From Larix sibirica (lineage: Eukaryota > Streptophyta > Pinopsida > Pinales > Pinaceae): a DNA stretch of 11,899 nt. Position numbers and translations under genes: made by a program. This document shows, in pieces, positions 1 through 9,316 of this stretch; position 1 is the first letter of the stretch, and the number at the start of each line of letters is the position of its first letter. The notes beneath the pieces were generated by a model. The model saw only the letters and a list, made by a program, of their open reading frames with translations, did not search any database and was not told the origin of the DNA. The stretch lies in contig NWUY0300046234.1 in NCBI GenBank assembly GCA_004151065.3, positions 1-11,899 of the forward strand, written 5' to 3'.

Positions 1-286
1 ACAATAATAATAACAATATAAAATACAAGTGAATATCTTCTGAAGTTACAATTACATTAACACCCAGGCACACCCACTTTTCAGATGAATATATATCATT
101 CTCAGAATACGGCAAGGAATGAAAGCAATGAAAGATTCTCTTATGTCATTCCATGGTAGCATAGTTTAGCTCAAACAATCAAATAAGCTACGCGACTCTT
201 GCGAAGCTGTCGTCTCTTCAAACCAATCATTGCTCAAAATCTTGGAAAATATGCCTATTCATTGATTACAACATAAACAATGTCTA

Positions 287-664
287 ACCATCTATTTTAT
301 GCATCCCTCTGTCCATCATTACTAGCTTCCTACACGTATCAACCTCACCTCTCACCCTATCCTCGCGCATGCAAAGTGTCACCCTAGAAATATTCTTTGA
401 TCCATCAAATCCTCTATTCATCACTTCACGAATCTCCAGTAGTGGTTAAACATTAAATTAGACCATGATTTCACTCGTATATAAGGTCATGTTGGTCTTG
501 ACTAAGGATGTTATATGGTTTATTTCAGAGATCATCATATCACTTTTGTGTAGCCATGCATCTAGTGCCATCCGTCCCGAAGGATTCTTTTTACTATTAT
601 ATGATGACCCATCCCCCCATAAAGTTGGTTTAGGTTGTTTTAATTTAGGAAACTCATCGATCAT
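287..664 (-). pseudogene. Unrecognised protein-like fragment, minus strand
   Basis: One minus-strand frame is open from 664 to 461 (68 codons, ATG start, stop TAA at 460-458) and again, in the same phase, from 445 to 287 (53 codons, ended by TAG at 286-284). Only two stops, at 460-458 and 448-446, interrupt about 126 codons, fewer than expected in DNA this AT-rich. The translation is hydrophilic and mixed in composition, with segments such as PTLWGDGSSYNSKKNPSGR and MREDRVRGEVDTCRKLVMM, rather than the monotone Ile/Leu/Phe/Ser typical of shadow frames here. I do not recognise the protein. It may be a relic of another element or a gene fragment; chance is not excluded. A plus-strand frame (465-677) overlaps it and is probably a shadow. 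Confidence 0.22.
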
Positions 665-826
665 TCTGAACCACTAATCGCTTTCGGTGAATTTTGCGAA
701 ATTGGTATGATGGCTGGAGATTCAAAGCCCACTTTTCGTGAATTTTACGAGGAAATGAAATATTTTCCTATTGATTATGGCTTAAAGGAAAATTTTACTG
801 TCAGGTTATATATAAGCATAAATTAG
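644..826 (+). pseudogene. Short protein-like open frame, possible exon relic
   Basis: Sixty codons are open between TAA at 641-643 and TAG at 824-826. The composition is unusually protein-like for this AT-rich stretch, with many Glu, Asp, Lys, Gly and Met residues, for example GEFCEIGMMAGDSKPTFREF in the middle. The only Met codons are internal, so it is not a complete small gene by itself. A CAG/GT donor-like site occurs at 802-806, near the end of the open stretch, which would fit an exon end. I do not recognise the family. The frame is on the strand opposite to the 287-664 fragment and overlaps its start, so at most one of the two is likely to be real. Confidence 0.15.
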
Positions 827-1026
827 GTATGACTTAGGGATTAGGCTTTGAGGTTACCAACAACCTCCTAGATTACACTAGAGTAGATAATCAAACTTCA
901 TCATTGCTTTCAACTTGTAAGAAATTATTAGTCTAGGCATTTGAGCTAACTTTCAATAATTTAAACTCTTGCCCCTTGCATATTTCTTTCTTTTCAGTAA
1001 TTTATATTGAATTCACTCTTCACACA

Positions 1027-1138
1027 AATAAAGGACCTAAAATAGATTAGAATCCTAGTATGCTCTTTGCCTTACACCATTAAAGTTATATTGGTGAATA
1101 AAAAAATCCCACAACAATGAAATACCTCCCTTCACACA
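1027..1138 (+). repeat. Diverged direct repeat, copy A
   Basis: This segment aligns with 1311-1422 at a constant offset of 284 bases. Shared anchors in order are ggaccta, agtatgct, a run of A after ggtgaa, and gaaatacctccctt. The anchors keep their order and nearly exact spacing, so this is a true old duplication and not a chance word. Identity is roughly two thirds by eye. Confidence 0.6.
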
Positions 1139-1310
1139 TTTCTTGTTTTTACTAGTCTTTTGCGTATTAATCACACTTGGAGAATTCATTAAAGAGGAGT
1201 AACGAACCATACATGTTCATATATATTTGCTTTAATTTCTTGTAAGTTAGTTGAAAATATTCACTTCAGGCATTTCTAATCACACATGTGTTTTCTCACT
1301 TGAAGCACAC

Positions 1311-1422
1311 ATGAAGGGACCTAAAGACTCCTCTCTCTAAAGTATGCTATTCATCTGGCACTCATAAAGTGATCTGGGTGAACCAAAAAAATTGAGAGGT
1401 TTGAAATACCTCCCTTGCCACA
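1311..1422 (+). repeat. Diverged direct repeat, copy B
   Basis: Partner of 1027-1138. It begins with gaagggacctaaa and ends with gaaatacctcccttgcca. The intervening 1139-1310 does not align clearly to flanking sequence, so the period may be an old tandem unit of about 284 bases or two dispersed copies. No coding content was seen in either copy. Confidence 0.6.
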
Positions 1423-2501
1423 CCATTAAATCAAATTTTCCCTTTAAAATAAACAACAACTCAATCTTAACCAACTTAATTCCTCTACCAATAGGTCATA
1501 GGACAATTTATAGCTTAATTTAGGATTTTTGGGCTAGGCATCCAAATAATGCTCCTCAATCTGTTTTCATATAAAATGATAGTGGTTGTAGTTTTTTAGG
1601 AAAATTTTAAAATCCTACTACACCAAGTGTGATCAAACCCAGATAAGAAGTCATGGTGCCCAAGGGTGCTAAAGGAAAGGTTAGGTTTTTTTTGTTTGCC
1701 ACATTGGGCCACCCGACTCTTTGTGGAAGTGAGACTTGACCGTTCAAAAGGCCAAACCTCTTATCCAAACTTGAGGCAGGTATGTTAGGGGCCAAAAAAT
1801 AGGATTTTTCACCAGGTGGTATTTGTGGGATTCATTTTCACTTTAGTTAGATTTTGTTGGCTATTGCAAATGTTACCGGTTCTTATGGAACATGACCCCA
1901 ATACCCATAATTATAACTGATTCATTCATACCTTCACTAGTTGTCTTTGGTGGGTTCATAACCATTTGATAAAAGAGTTATTAGAAGGAACAACTATACA
2001 TTTTGAGAGGAAGGATGTTAAGTCGACATGATCACATCATGCGTTGTTTTTAAATACAAAGAACCCTATATAATTAAAAAAAATACTATTAATCCACACT
2101 TTTTTCCCTGGAAAGACACAATTACACCATTTTGGATATGTAATATTTGATATCATATTGTTTTATTTGTTGATTTTTAGTTATTAACTATTAACACTTT
2201 ACAACACTCCCTTCTCTCATAGTAGGAATCATAGTGAACTCACTACCATCATGACATTCCTTAAGGATTAAATGCCTTCCTCCTATTCAAGGAGGGGATC
2301 CTTCAATCTAAGTACCCAATATCAAACGTGGGAGACTACCACTTACAACCACATACATGCATCTATGGTTAGATATGCCATGATTGGACATGCCCTGGTC
2401 AACACTCCCCATCACACACCTGTTGTGAGCACTCTTGCATCAAGTAAAGCTGCCTCACGCCCCACACAATAACAAGTCCTGCTCCAACCAACTTACCATT
2501 T
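1423..2501. other. Stretch without recognisable gene, left of gag
   Basis: No domain motif was seen on either strand. A slightly more GC-rich patch at 1607-1795 has a 62-codon minus-strand open frame with no recognisable content. A TATA-like word (cctatataatt, 2065-2075) lies about 430 bases before the likely gag start and could be an LTR or leader promoter relic, but nothing else supports it. A 66-codon open frame at 2272-2472 may be the N-terminal part of gag in another frame or a chance frame. The 5' LTR and primer binding site would be expected in or before this stretch, and I could not identify either. Confidence 0.4.
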
Positions 2502-3305
2502 ATGGCTAGTTTAAATATCCCTAATTCATCTAAGATCATTAAGGAACCTATCCAACATGACCCAGTGTGGCCTAACAATCCGATAAAGTTACCTTTAGAT
2601 AATCCAAAATTTGAAGGAAAATAGGGGGACGACCCAGGAAATCATGTGATGACTTTTAACCTTTGGTGTTTTTGTGATAGGATAGTTGAAGACACCATTC
2701 ATCTTAGGCTATTTAAGAGGACCCTCACAGGGAAAATAACATAATGGTATGTCAATATTTGATTAGGAACACATGCCACCTTCAAATCCACCACATCTAT
2801 TTTCTTGAAGTATTTTCATCTCCCCATTCTCCATGACCTTGGTTTGGAGATTGTCGCCGAATTCAAGTATAACACATCTAAGGACACCATAGACCACAAT
2901 CATGAATGATATTGATGACACACATGGTGTAAAATGAACATCTAACCTGAATTCTTATTGGATTGGTTCCTTAAGTCTTTCCTACCCATGATTTCCAAAG
3001 ACATCACGACCACCATGACCAAAACTAAATATGAGGCCATTCTCAAGGACCAACCTTTTGTTTTTATGTTTGCCCAATCATGGTACCTATATACAATCAT
3101 TCTTGATTCCCCTCATTATTGGTATTTAGATAAATACATCCCCAACACTTCAAATGTTGTAGATGGGATTGTCGAAACTATTTCCCATCAAAAGGAAACG
3201 CCTGCCTCATATGGGTCCTTTTCACCAAACCCATCACATGGTGGTCCTCCTGCAACTTTGGTTGCAAACATTCCTCAAAGTGGACACAATCCTCCTTTTG
3301 GTTAA
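2502..3305 (+). pseudogene. gag: gag, retrotransposon gag core (decayed)
   Basis: Gag forms the virus-like particle in the cytoplasm that packages element RNA. A single frame runs from ATG at 2502 to TAA at 3303-3305 with no frameshift but with stops at 2622, 2742, 2757, 2907, 2913, 2916 and 2943. The start is chosen because it is the first ATG in the frame that carries the gag motifs. PKFEG (from 2604), NHVMTFNLWC and IHLRLFKRTLTG match the conserved middle of plant gag proteins, followed by LLDWFLKSFLP near 2952 and KDQPFVFMFAQS further on. The three TGA codons at 2907-2918 sit in a place where relatives carry a basic, Arg-rich run, so they look like CGA codons decayed to TGA. The retroelement assignment is firm; the exact N-terminus is not. 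Confidence 0.82.
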
Positions 3306-4189
3306 TGAGACATGTATCATACATTCGTACTTTTCCAAACATGGGGGCACAAATAGTTTCTATGCACACCACTCCTATGGTTCCTCAGACACCTACCTTG
3401 AATTCATATGGGACACCTAGTCCTTATGGGGTCATGTCCCTTTAGAAATCATACTTTTCGTTTCCTATACATCATAGTTCTCACCTTGTGATACATGTTA
3501 GGGTGAATTTTTTTCAACCTTATCCCCTTCAATATGTTCAAAAATTTGAATAGTTGAATGCAACAAGCCTCTCTAATTCATGAAATAAGGGGCAGAAGAA
3601 AGGCACAAACAAATAAAAAAACCAGACTCCATGGTAGGGGGAAATCCTCCCAACTAACAAAATCTTAATGCAAGTAACCATAACCAAAACAATGGTACTA
3701 ACAACCCACCAAAGCAAGAAAATAAAAATAATATGTGGACTAACTTTGCTTGCGCTGTGTGTGGTGGGTATGACCATTACACTCACCATTGTCCCTTGAT
3801 CCATGAGTGTCAAAAAATGTTGGAGGCCAAAAAAAAAACCAATGAAAACCCTCCTTGAGAGAATAACGCCGCTCCCACCTCAAGGAGCTGCGTTACAACA
3901 CCCCTTCACCAATCAAGGAGTCGTTTCTCACTAGTAGGAGGCTTGGCCACCAACTAACCCTCCCACATCTAGAGAGGGTTCTTACCAAAATATCTACATG
4001 AATTCTGTAGGAATTCATCTTCATATCCACAGGAAATCCTATGACACCCTTGAAAACTCACCCAAAAAACATGAGGATTCCCCATCTTCCACTAGAAAAT
4101 CTAAATAATTTCCATGTACTAGTAGTGACCCTATCCCCAAAATACCAAAGACACCTCTACACTGTATTACTCACAACCCTCATATGAGA
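3306..4189 (+). pseudogene. gag: gag C-terminus with CCHC zinc knuckle, then gag-protease spacer
   Basis: The nucleocapsid part of gag binds element RNA through a zinc knuckle. At 3751-3792 the sequence encodes CAVCGGYDHYTHHC, a perfect C-x2-C-x4-H-x4-C knuckle with all four zinc ligands kept. It lies one frame away from the gag core, so at least one indel lies between about 3300 and 3610. The stretch before the knuckle is rich in Asn, Gln and Lys, and the stretch after it is Lys-rich; both are normal flanks for a nucleocapsid. Pro-rich sequence with in-frame stops continues to the protease region. No other domain was recognised before 4190. Confidence 0.78.
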
Positions 4190-4690
4190 GTGAAACACAA
4201 CTATAACATTGTGGATGATTTGGCCCAGTCCATTGCCATTATGTCCATACTTAAGGTTCTCTAGTCCCACCCTTCCCAAATGAATATTTTCTAGAAACAC
4301 AGGGTTCCATATATCCTTTGGAACCACACTTTATGAACTTTGTCCTCAACAACAACAAAACCTTGACTGCGATCATCGGTTTCCTTCCAATCTATCACAA
4401 TAAAGAACACCATTATTCATTGATTCATTTTCGATGAAGGTGCTTCCACTTGTGTCATGTACACAACAATTTGGAAATGATTGGGATCCCTTGATCTAGT
4501 CCCTTTTTCTATCATCCTTCGAGCCTATGATGGTCTTCCTTTGTAACCACAAGGACTCTACCTAAATTTCCCTATTGAACTTGCAGATAATATGGTAATG
4601 CTTGATGTTGAAGTCATTGATGCATAATTATACCATAACATCCCCTTGGGACATAGTTACATGTAATCCATGAAGAAAGTTGTGATATCC
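4190..4690 (+). pseudogene. pol: Retropepsin-like aspartic protease domain of pol (decayed)
   Basis: The protease cuts the Gag-Pol polyprotein into working parts. A conserved leader reading HNYNIVDDLAQS begins at 4196, and the active-site segment FDEGASTCVM is at 4430-4459, with the catalytic Asp codon at 4433-4435. The usual D-S/T-G triad is D-E-G, which I take to be a family variant and not a new mutation. Then come RAYDGLP, a VEVIDA stretch and the hydrophobic NIPLGHSYM, corresponding to the second conserved retropepsin motif. All share one frame. In-frame stops lie at 4478 (TGA), 4544, 4625 and 4664 (all TAA), and more occur in the leader, so the copy is dead. Confidence 0.8.
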
Positions 4691-6062
4691 TCATTATTAT
4701 ACACCATTATTACTATGAGAAGTGCCCCATGGCCATCCTCAAGAGTATTACGCCTAAAATTGTAATTGAGTATCCCCCATCTCTCAGCGATATAGGACCA
4801 AGAGTCTACATAGATTCTTCCTTGCTGAGGGAATATGCTGGACTTCCACTAGTCATAACTTCGACAACTCATGGTCTCATTTCTACCATATTTTCCTCCA
4901 CATGTAAACCACTGTTATTTGCTTCCAAATCTATTTCCTCATCAAACATCGAGAGATATGTTGAATAAGGAATTGTTCCCTCCCCTCGTTCAGTGGTTCC
5001 AGTCATAGAAGTACCATTCCTTTCCCTCCTCTGGGCATATAGGGAATGCTAGTCATGGCCACCCTCACTTTTCACAGCCTTACCCTCGGGATCCCTATAT
5101 GGTACTTAAAAACCCCATACCTAGAATTAACCTCAAAACCATATGCACATATCAACTTCACACCAATTGCTCTTGTCAATCCCTCGCTATCTAAGATTGC
5201 ATGGATGGTAGTGTTGACCATGAAAAGACTATTGGTCCCAACCAATTCCATACCTAGGGGCATCAAGCCTCAAGTGATGAAAGCTATATCCTCCCCCAGT
5301 AAGGCACCTACATGAGTTCCACCTCCATGTTACTTGTGCAACATAGAAGGTCATTAGACTAAGGCTATGCCCAACGTTTCCTGAGCTTAGAAATCTACTA
5401 TCCAAACCTACAAGCACTACCCCCATACCGAACTCATAAGCAATGGGAATACTCCATAAGCAAATCCTCTCAAACCAAAGAATAAATCACTACACACAAA
5501 TCATGTATGTGCCATTTGTTCTCAATTTGGTCACTACACTCATCTTCGCCATAATATCTCAACATTTTGGACTACCCTTTCTACTATTTATCAAAGCTAG
5601 AAAAATCCCCTCTAGACTATCAATATTAAATTCATCTCAACACATGAGGATATATCCCCCCCCTCAATGTTTGGTAAGTACACATAATACTAATATGTTA
5701 CCCCCGAACATGGGAACGATTTGTCTTACCATATCCACTCAATATCCTGCTCACATGTTGATTACCTCATGACCCACTCATCCATGTCGAAGTTGTGGCT
5801 TGATGACACATTAATCGTTCTAATACCCTATCTTGTGCAAAGAACGAGCATCATTCCTTGAATAGTTAATAAAATCACACAACATATCTTCCCCTTAGCC
5901 ACCCTTTAGGTCCCATTGCAAGAGGAGATATTGCATCCATTGCATGATACAACTAGCCATGTTGACATGCTTTAAATTTCATCATCCATTGCTTCTACGA
6001 CTTATGACCAATTGTAATCATCAATTGAATTTGTTATTAGTACATTACTAGTATGTACCCCG
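4691..6062 (+). pseudogene. pol: Degraded linker between protease and RT
   Basis: This stretch lies in the position of the long, poorly conserved spacer between protease and RT in this retrotransposon type. Short open frames at 4729-4968, 5046-5315 and 5443-5772 show Pro/Ser/Ile-rich translations with no motif I can name, and none can be tied to its neighbours by phase. No second gene, RNA or repeat was recognised. Confidence 0.4.
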
Positions 6063-6650
6063 GTGTCAGTCCTTGGAACACAAAATTCACCATCAGACAT
6101 GCCTACACACAATGTTGTTGTTTTGAACAATCATCCTCGAAACTATACCCCCTTTGGAAATAGTGTTCCAAATAACTTCATTGATCACCTCTTTCACTTG
6201 GATGAGGACATCTTAGGAGCCATGACAACTCTCGAGACATTGTGGGATGATTTGCATCATTTCTCTTACTTATTTCCTCAAAACATATTCAATACTAAGA
6301 AAATTGAGCAATACACTGTTGAAACCAAGGATTTTTTCCTTCTCGACCATGTCGATTGGTTAAAAAACCCAACTAACCCAAATTATTTTGAGGAGAAAAC
6401 ATGGCCAACATTTCACCTGCTATCAAGGTGGAAATTGCTATCACAACTAGTGTCATTGAGAACATCCCACTTGGAGCCTCTTGTTCCCAACAATAAGTCA
6501 TCACTTACAATGGATTTTTCCAAGAGTTCCAATAAATTTTCACCTGATCATATGCAGAAATTCCAGGGATTTAACCTACCATTGTCAAACATCATATCAA
6601 CACATGGCTTAATGCTTTTCTAGTATAAGAAAAACAAAAACCAGTACAAC
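6063..6650 (+). pseudogene. pol: Conserved pre-RT segment of pol
   Basis: The longest open frame in the window (186 codons, 6063-6623) contains LFHLDEDILGAMTTLETLWD and HVDWLKNPTNPNYFEE, a segment conserved directly upstream of RT in this element family. The family match stays in this frame only to about 6397. After that it moves to another frame, where ATG at 6401 begins MANISPAIKVEIAITTSVIE, followed by SYAEIPGI and HHINTW, the lead-in to RT. The tail of the long open frame (about 6398-6623) is therefore a shadow. In the new frame several TAA or TGA codons interrupt the match. The segment has no known catalytic activity. Confidence 0.75.
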
Positions 6651-7324
6651 TCTCAAAAGCACCTACTATCAAATAAGAAATAGAGAAACTCCATGAAGTA
6701 GGGTTTACCTATCCTATTGCCTACACATCTTGGGCATCCAACCGGCCCGTCCCCATTAACAAGAAACAATGAACCATTCATGTATGCACTAATATAGAGA
6801 TTTGAATTAGGCTTGTCCCAAAGAAAACTTTCCAACCCCCTTCATCGACAAAGTCATCAATTCTTATGCCAAACATGGAGTCCTATCTTTTATGGATGGA
6901 TCTTTTAGGTAGAACTAGATATAGATCCGCTAGTAGGATTAGTATAAAATGGATTTCACTACAACATGCATCATCTTATCCTATCGTGTTATGTTGTTCG
7001 GACTTAATAATGTTAGAGTCACATTTCAACACGCTATGTCCTACATGTTTAATAACCTAACACACACAATCTTGGTCTACCTTGATGACTTGATGATCAA
7101 GTCTAAAAAGCGCACTAACCATCTCAATGACCATCCACCATATTTTTTCAACGTTGACAATACAACATATGCTTGAACCCCCTCAAATCCATCTTCTATG
7201 TAACAATGAGAAATCTACTCAGGTTCATCATCTCTCAATAAGGTATCACCATCAATCCATTAAAAGTTCAAGCCATCCTCGAATTGTCCCTCCAAAGACA
7301 TGATGTTAGTTCCATAGAATTCAA
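6651..7324 (+). pseudogene. pol: Reverse transcriptase domain of pol (decayed)
   Basis: This domain copies element RNA into DNA. In order: EVGFTYPIAYTSWASN from 6695 and VPINKK (fingers); VCTN near 6779, where relatives have VC-x-D; a frame change near 6793; CPKENFPTPFID from 6814; motif A FMDG with the catalytic Asp at 6895-6897; MLFGLNN and TFQHAMSYMF; and motif C VYLDDLM with both catalytic Asp codons at 7084-7089. A further frame change near 7150 leads to NPLKSIFY, FIISQ and KVQAILEL, the thumb/connection start. All three catalytic aspartates remain, but the frame is destroyed by six TAG codons between 6910 and 6942 and by two frameshifts. Confidence 0.92.
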
Positions 7325-7750
7325 GGCAAAGCCAAATTTCTTCATCACTTTGTCCCTGATTACACTACACAAGAATATGGATTCTTATGTCTTCTTCAAA
7401 AAGACATCCCTTTGAAATAGGACGACCAAGCAAAAAATTCCTTAAAAAAGGCACTTACCTTGGCTCCTTTAGTTTCTCCACCTAACTTCAACAAGGATTT
7501 CATCCTTTTTGTTTTGACATCCCCCTTCTCAATTTCCAAATTATTGGTTCAAATATGTGAGGATCACTCTGAGCACGTCATTTACTACATCAGTAAGACA
7601 CTTTATGGACCATGGCTCAATTACAACCATTGTGAGAAGTTGTCCTTGGATATAATCCTTTCAGTGCAGTTACTTTTGCACTACATATTTCTACACATGA
7701 CAATAATAATCACAAACTCAAATGCCATCCAATACATATTTGGATGATGA
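7325..7750 (+). pseudogene. pol: RNase H domain of pol (gypsy type, decayed)
   Basis: This domain removes RNA from the RNA/DNA hybrid. One frame carries GKAKFLHHFVPDY from 7325 (end of RT), DDQAKNSLKKALTLAPLVSPP, and HVIYYISKTL followed by the catalytic Glu in CEKLSL (Glu codon 7634-7636). The next expected catalytic Asp, before SNAIQYIF, reads Asn (AAC at 7715-7717). The first catalytic Asp is not evident. The frame has a TAG inside the N-terminal part and ends with paired TGA codons just after IFG. The same frame runs on without a frameshift into the integrase region. Confidence 0.82.
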
Positions 7751-8119
7751 CTTATCAATGGTAAGTTTGCTATATGGGTCATTATTGTTTAGGAATTTGA
7801 TTCAAATTTTGTGACCCATGAAATCAAGAAGGAATTATATCTTGCTGAGTTTATTAATTATATTCCATCTGTCACAATGGGACACCCTGTAAATGATTAG
7901 TTTCCTAATGAACTCTTTTTCATACTTTATGTTGAAGACCCCTAGTATAAAGACATCCTCACATATCTCAACACACATAAATTTGCTTCCCATCCATCAC
8001 ATGATGATTTCCATTGAATTTTTCACCAATCCCCTTATTATATCCTCATCGGAGATGTTCTCTATCAACATGGTTTTGACACCATCCTGTGATGGTGTTT
8101 ATTTGATGACAAGGTTGAG
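7751..8119 (+). pseudogene. pol: RNase H to integrase connection segment
   Basis: The frame used by RNase H continues through this stretch with recognisable family words, including LINGKFAIW, KKELYLAEFI, FPNELFFILYVEDP and YILIGDVLYQHGFDTIL, broken by TGA and TAG codons. It links RNase H to the zinc-binding end of integrase. The 124-codon open frame that starts at 7893 is in another phase, and its part before 8190 is a shadow. Confidence 0.7.
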
Positions 8120-9192
8120 CATGTCCTCAATGATTTCCACGATGGTGTATGTGGTGGCCACTTATCTAGGTTTTCCATTGCCAAAAAAAATCATATGCAT
8201 TGACTACTTTTTTCCATCGCTCTTCAGTTACTGTATTCACATCATCGAAATATGTGAAACCTATTAGATCATCTATAGAAAAACTAAAGCTCCTTTGGTT
8301 CCTTTGCACCCCACGGTCACTTTTGGCCCATTCTACAAATGGAGGATTGAATTTATGGAATTATGATTTGCATCTACCAATTTCCATAAGTATATTTTCA
8401 TTTATTTCAATTACTTTACCAAGTGGGTTGGGGAATGCCCACCTTGAACAAAACTAGTGCCACCGCCGCTAGGTTCTTTTTTAATAATGTGATTACACAC
8501 TTTGGAAAACCTAAGAAGTTGGTCTCTAACAATGGAACACATTTCCAAAATGAGATTTTCCATTATTTATATTTCTTATTGGGATTCACCTATGATTTTC
8601 ACCCTCTACTATATGCAAATAGACAACTCTGTTGAGGATGTCAACAAATTCCTCAAGACCATGCTTCAACATCTAATCAACACAAACAAAACCAATTGTG
8701 ATCACATGCTATTCTATGCACTCTGGGAATACAAAAATTATACTAAAACTTCCATCAGATCCACTCCCTTTCATCTTATATATGGCATCGAGGCAGTTTT
8801 ACCCATCAAGTGCGAGGGACCCACTCTCCAAATTGCCAATGAAATACTCTCTGGCACTCTTGTGCTTGAGAAATGTAACAATGTCTCTTCACATTGAAAC
8901 ATATTGATGAATAATGTTGTGTATTGCTACACCAAAATGAGGCCATTAAAAACATTCCAAAGCTCATTATGACAAATAGGTTCTCCCTCAGATCTTCAAC
9001 AAAGGAAATATTGTCATCATTTTTTATGCCAAAGTTGATACCAAACCAAGAAATGGTAAGTTCCTTCCCCTTTGGAAAGGCCCATACATCATCGAATTAC
9101 TCCTCCCCAATGATGCATATGTGCTAGGTTTTCCATAACGATGTCTTCTTGACATCCCCTTCAATGGGTTTTACTTAAAATTATGTTCCTAA
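8120..9192 (+). pseudogene. pol: Integrase domain of pol with GPY/F module (decayed)
   Basis: Integrase inserts the DNA copy into the genome. The zinc-binding part starts with FHDGVCGGHLS (His codon 8159-8161). A run of eight A at 8183-8190 shifts the frame, after which DYFFPSLF and ICETY follow. The second Cys of the expected C-x2-C reads Tyr (8262-8264) and is followed by TAG. The catalytic core has FNYFTKW (first Asp now Asn, 8409-8411), SNNGTHFQNE (second Asp now Asn, 8528-8530), an extra ctct at 8627-8630, then VEDVNKFLKTMLQ with the Glu kept (8634-8636). TPFHLIYGIEAVLPI follows. The C-terminus has GKFLPLWKGPYIIELL, with GPY at 9079-9087, and NGFYLKL, then TAA at 9190-9192. There is no chromodomain. 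Confidence 0.9.
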
Positions 9193-9316
9193 CCCACACA
9201 ACCATTTTCAGAACATAGTAGACACACCATTTATGTTTCTTTGTTTTATATCTTTGTCAAAAATCCCTTTCTAATTGACTTGCAATTTCTCAAGCACCTT
9301 TTTGTTTCCTTTGTAG
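9193..9316 (+). other. Spacer between pol and the downstream RNase H
   Basis: These 124 bases after the pol stop are T-rich and hold stops in all forward frames. A TAG at 9314-9316 lies directly before the ATG of the next open frame and in its phase, so the two coding units are not a simple in-frame fusion in this copy. Confidence 0.6.

Noticed and set aside
1817-1822. TGGTAT as the start of a primer binding site for initiator Met tRNA
   Set aside because: Only the first six bases fit; the following bases do not match the tRNA 3' end, and no LTR end precedes it.
2065-2075. TATA-like word as the 5' LTR promoter
   Set aside because: A single AT-rich word with no LTR boundary, no repeat partner and no other promoter evidence.
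3163-3420. Open frames on both strands near the end of the gag core
   Set aside because: They are in other phases than the gag match, and their translations carry no gag or other motif.
7893-8189. First part of the 124-codon open frame as coding
   Set aside because: The conserved family words in this interval are in a different frame; only the end after 8190 is in the ancestral phase.
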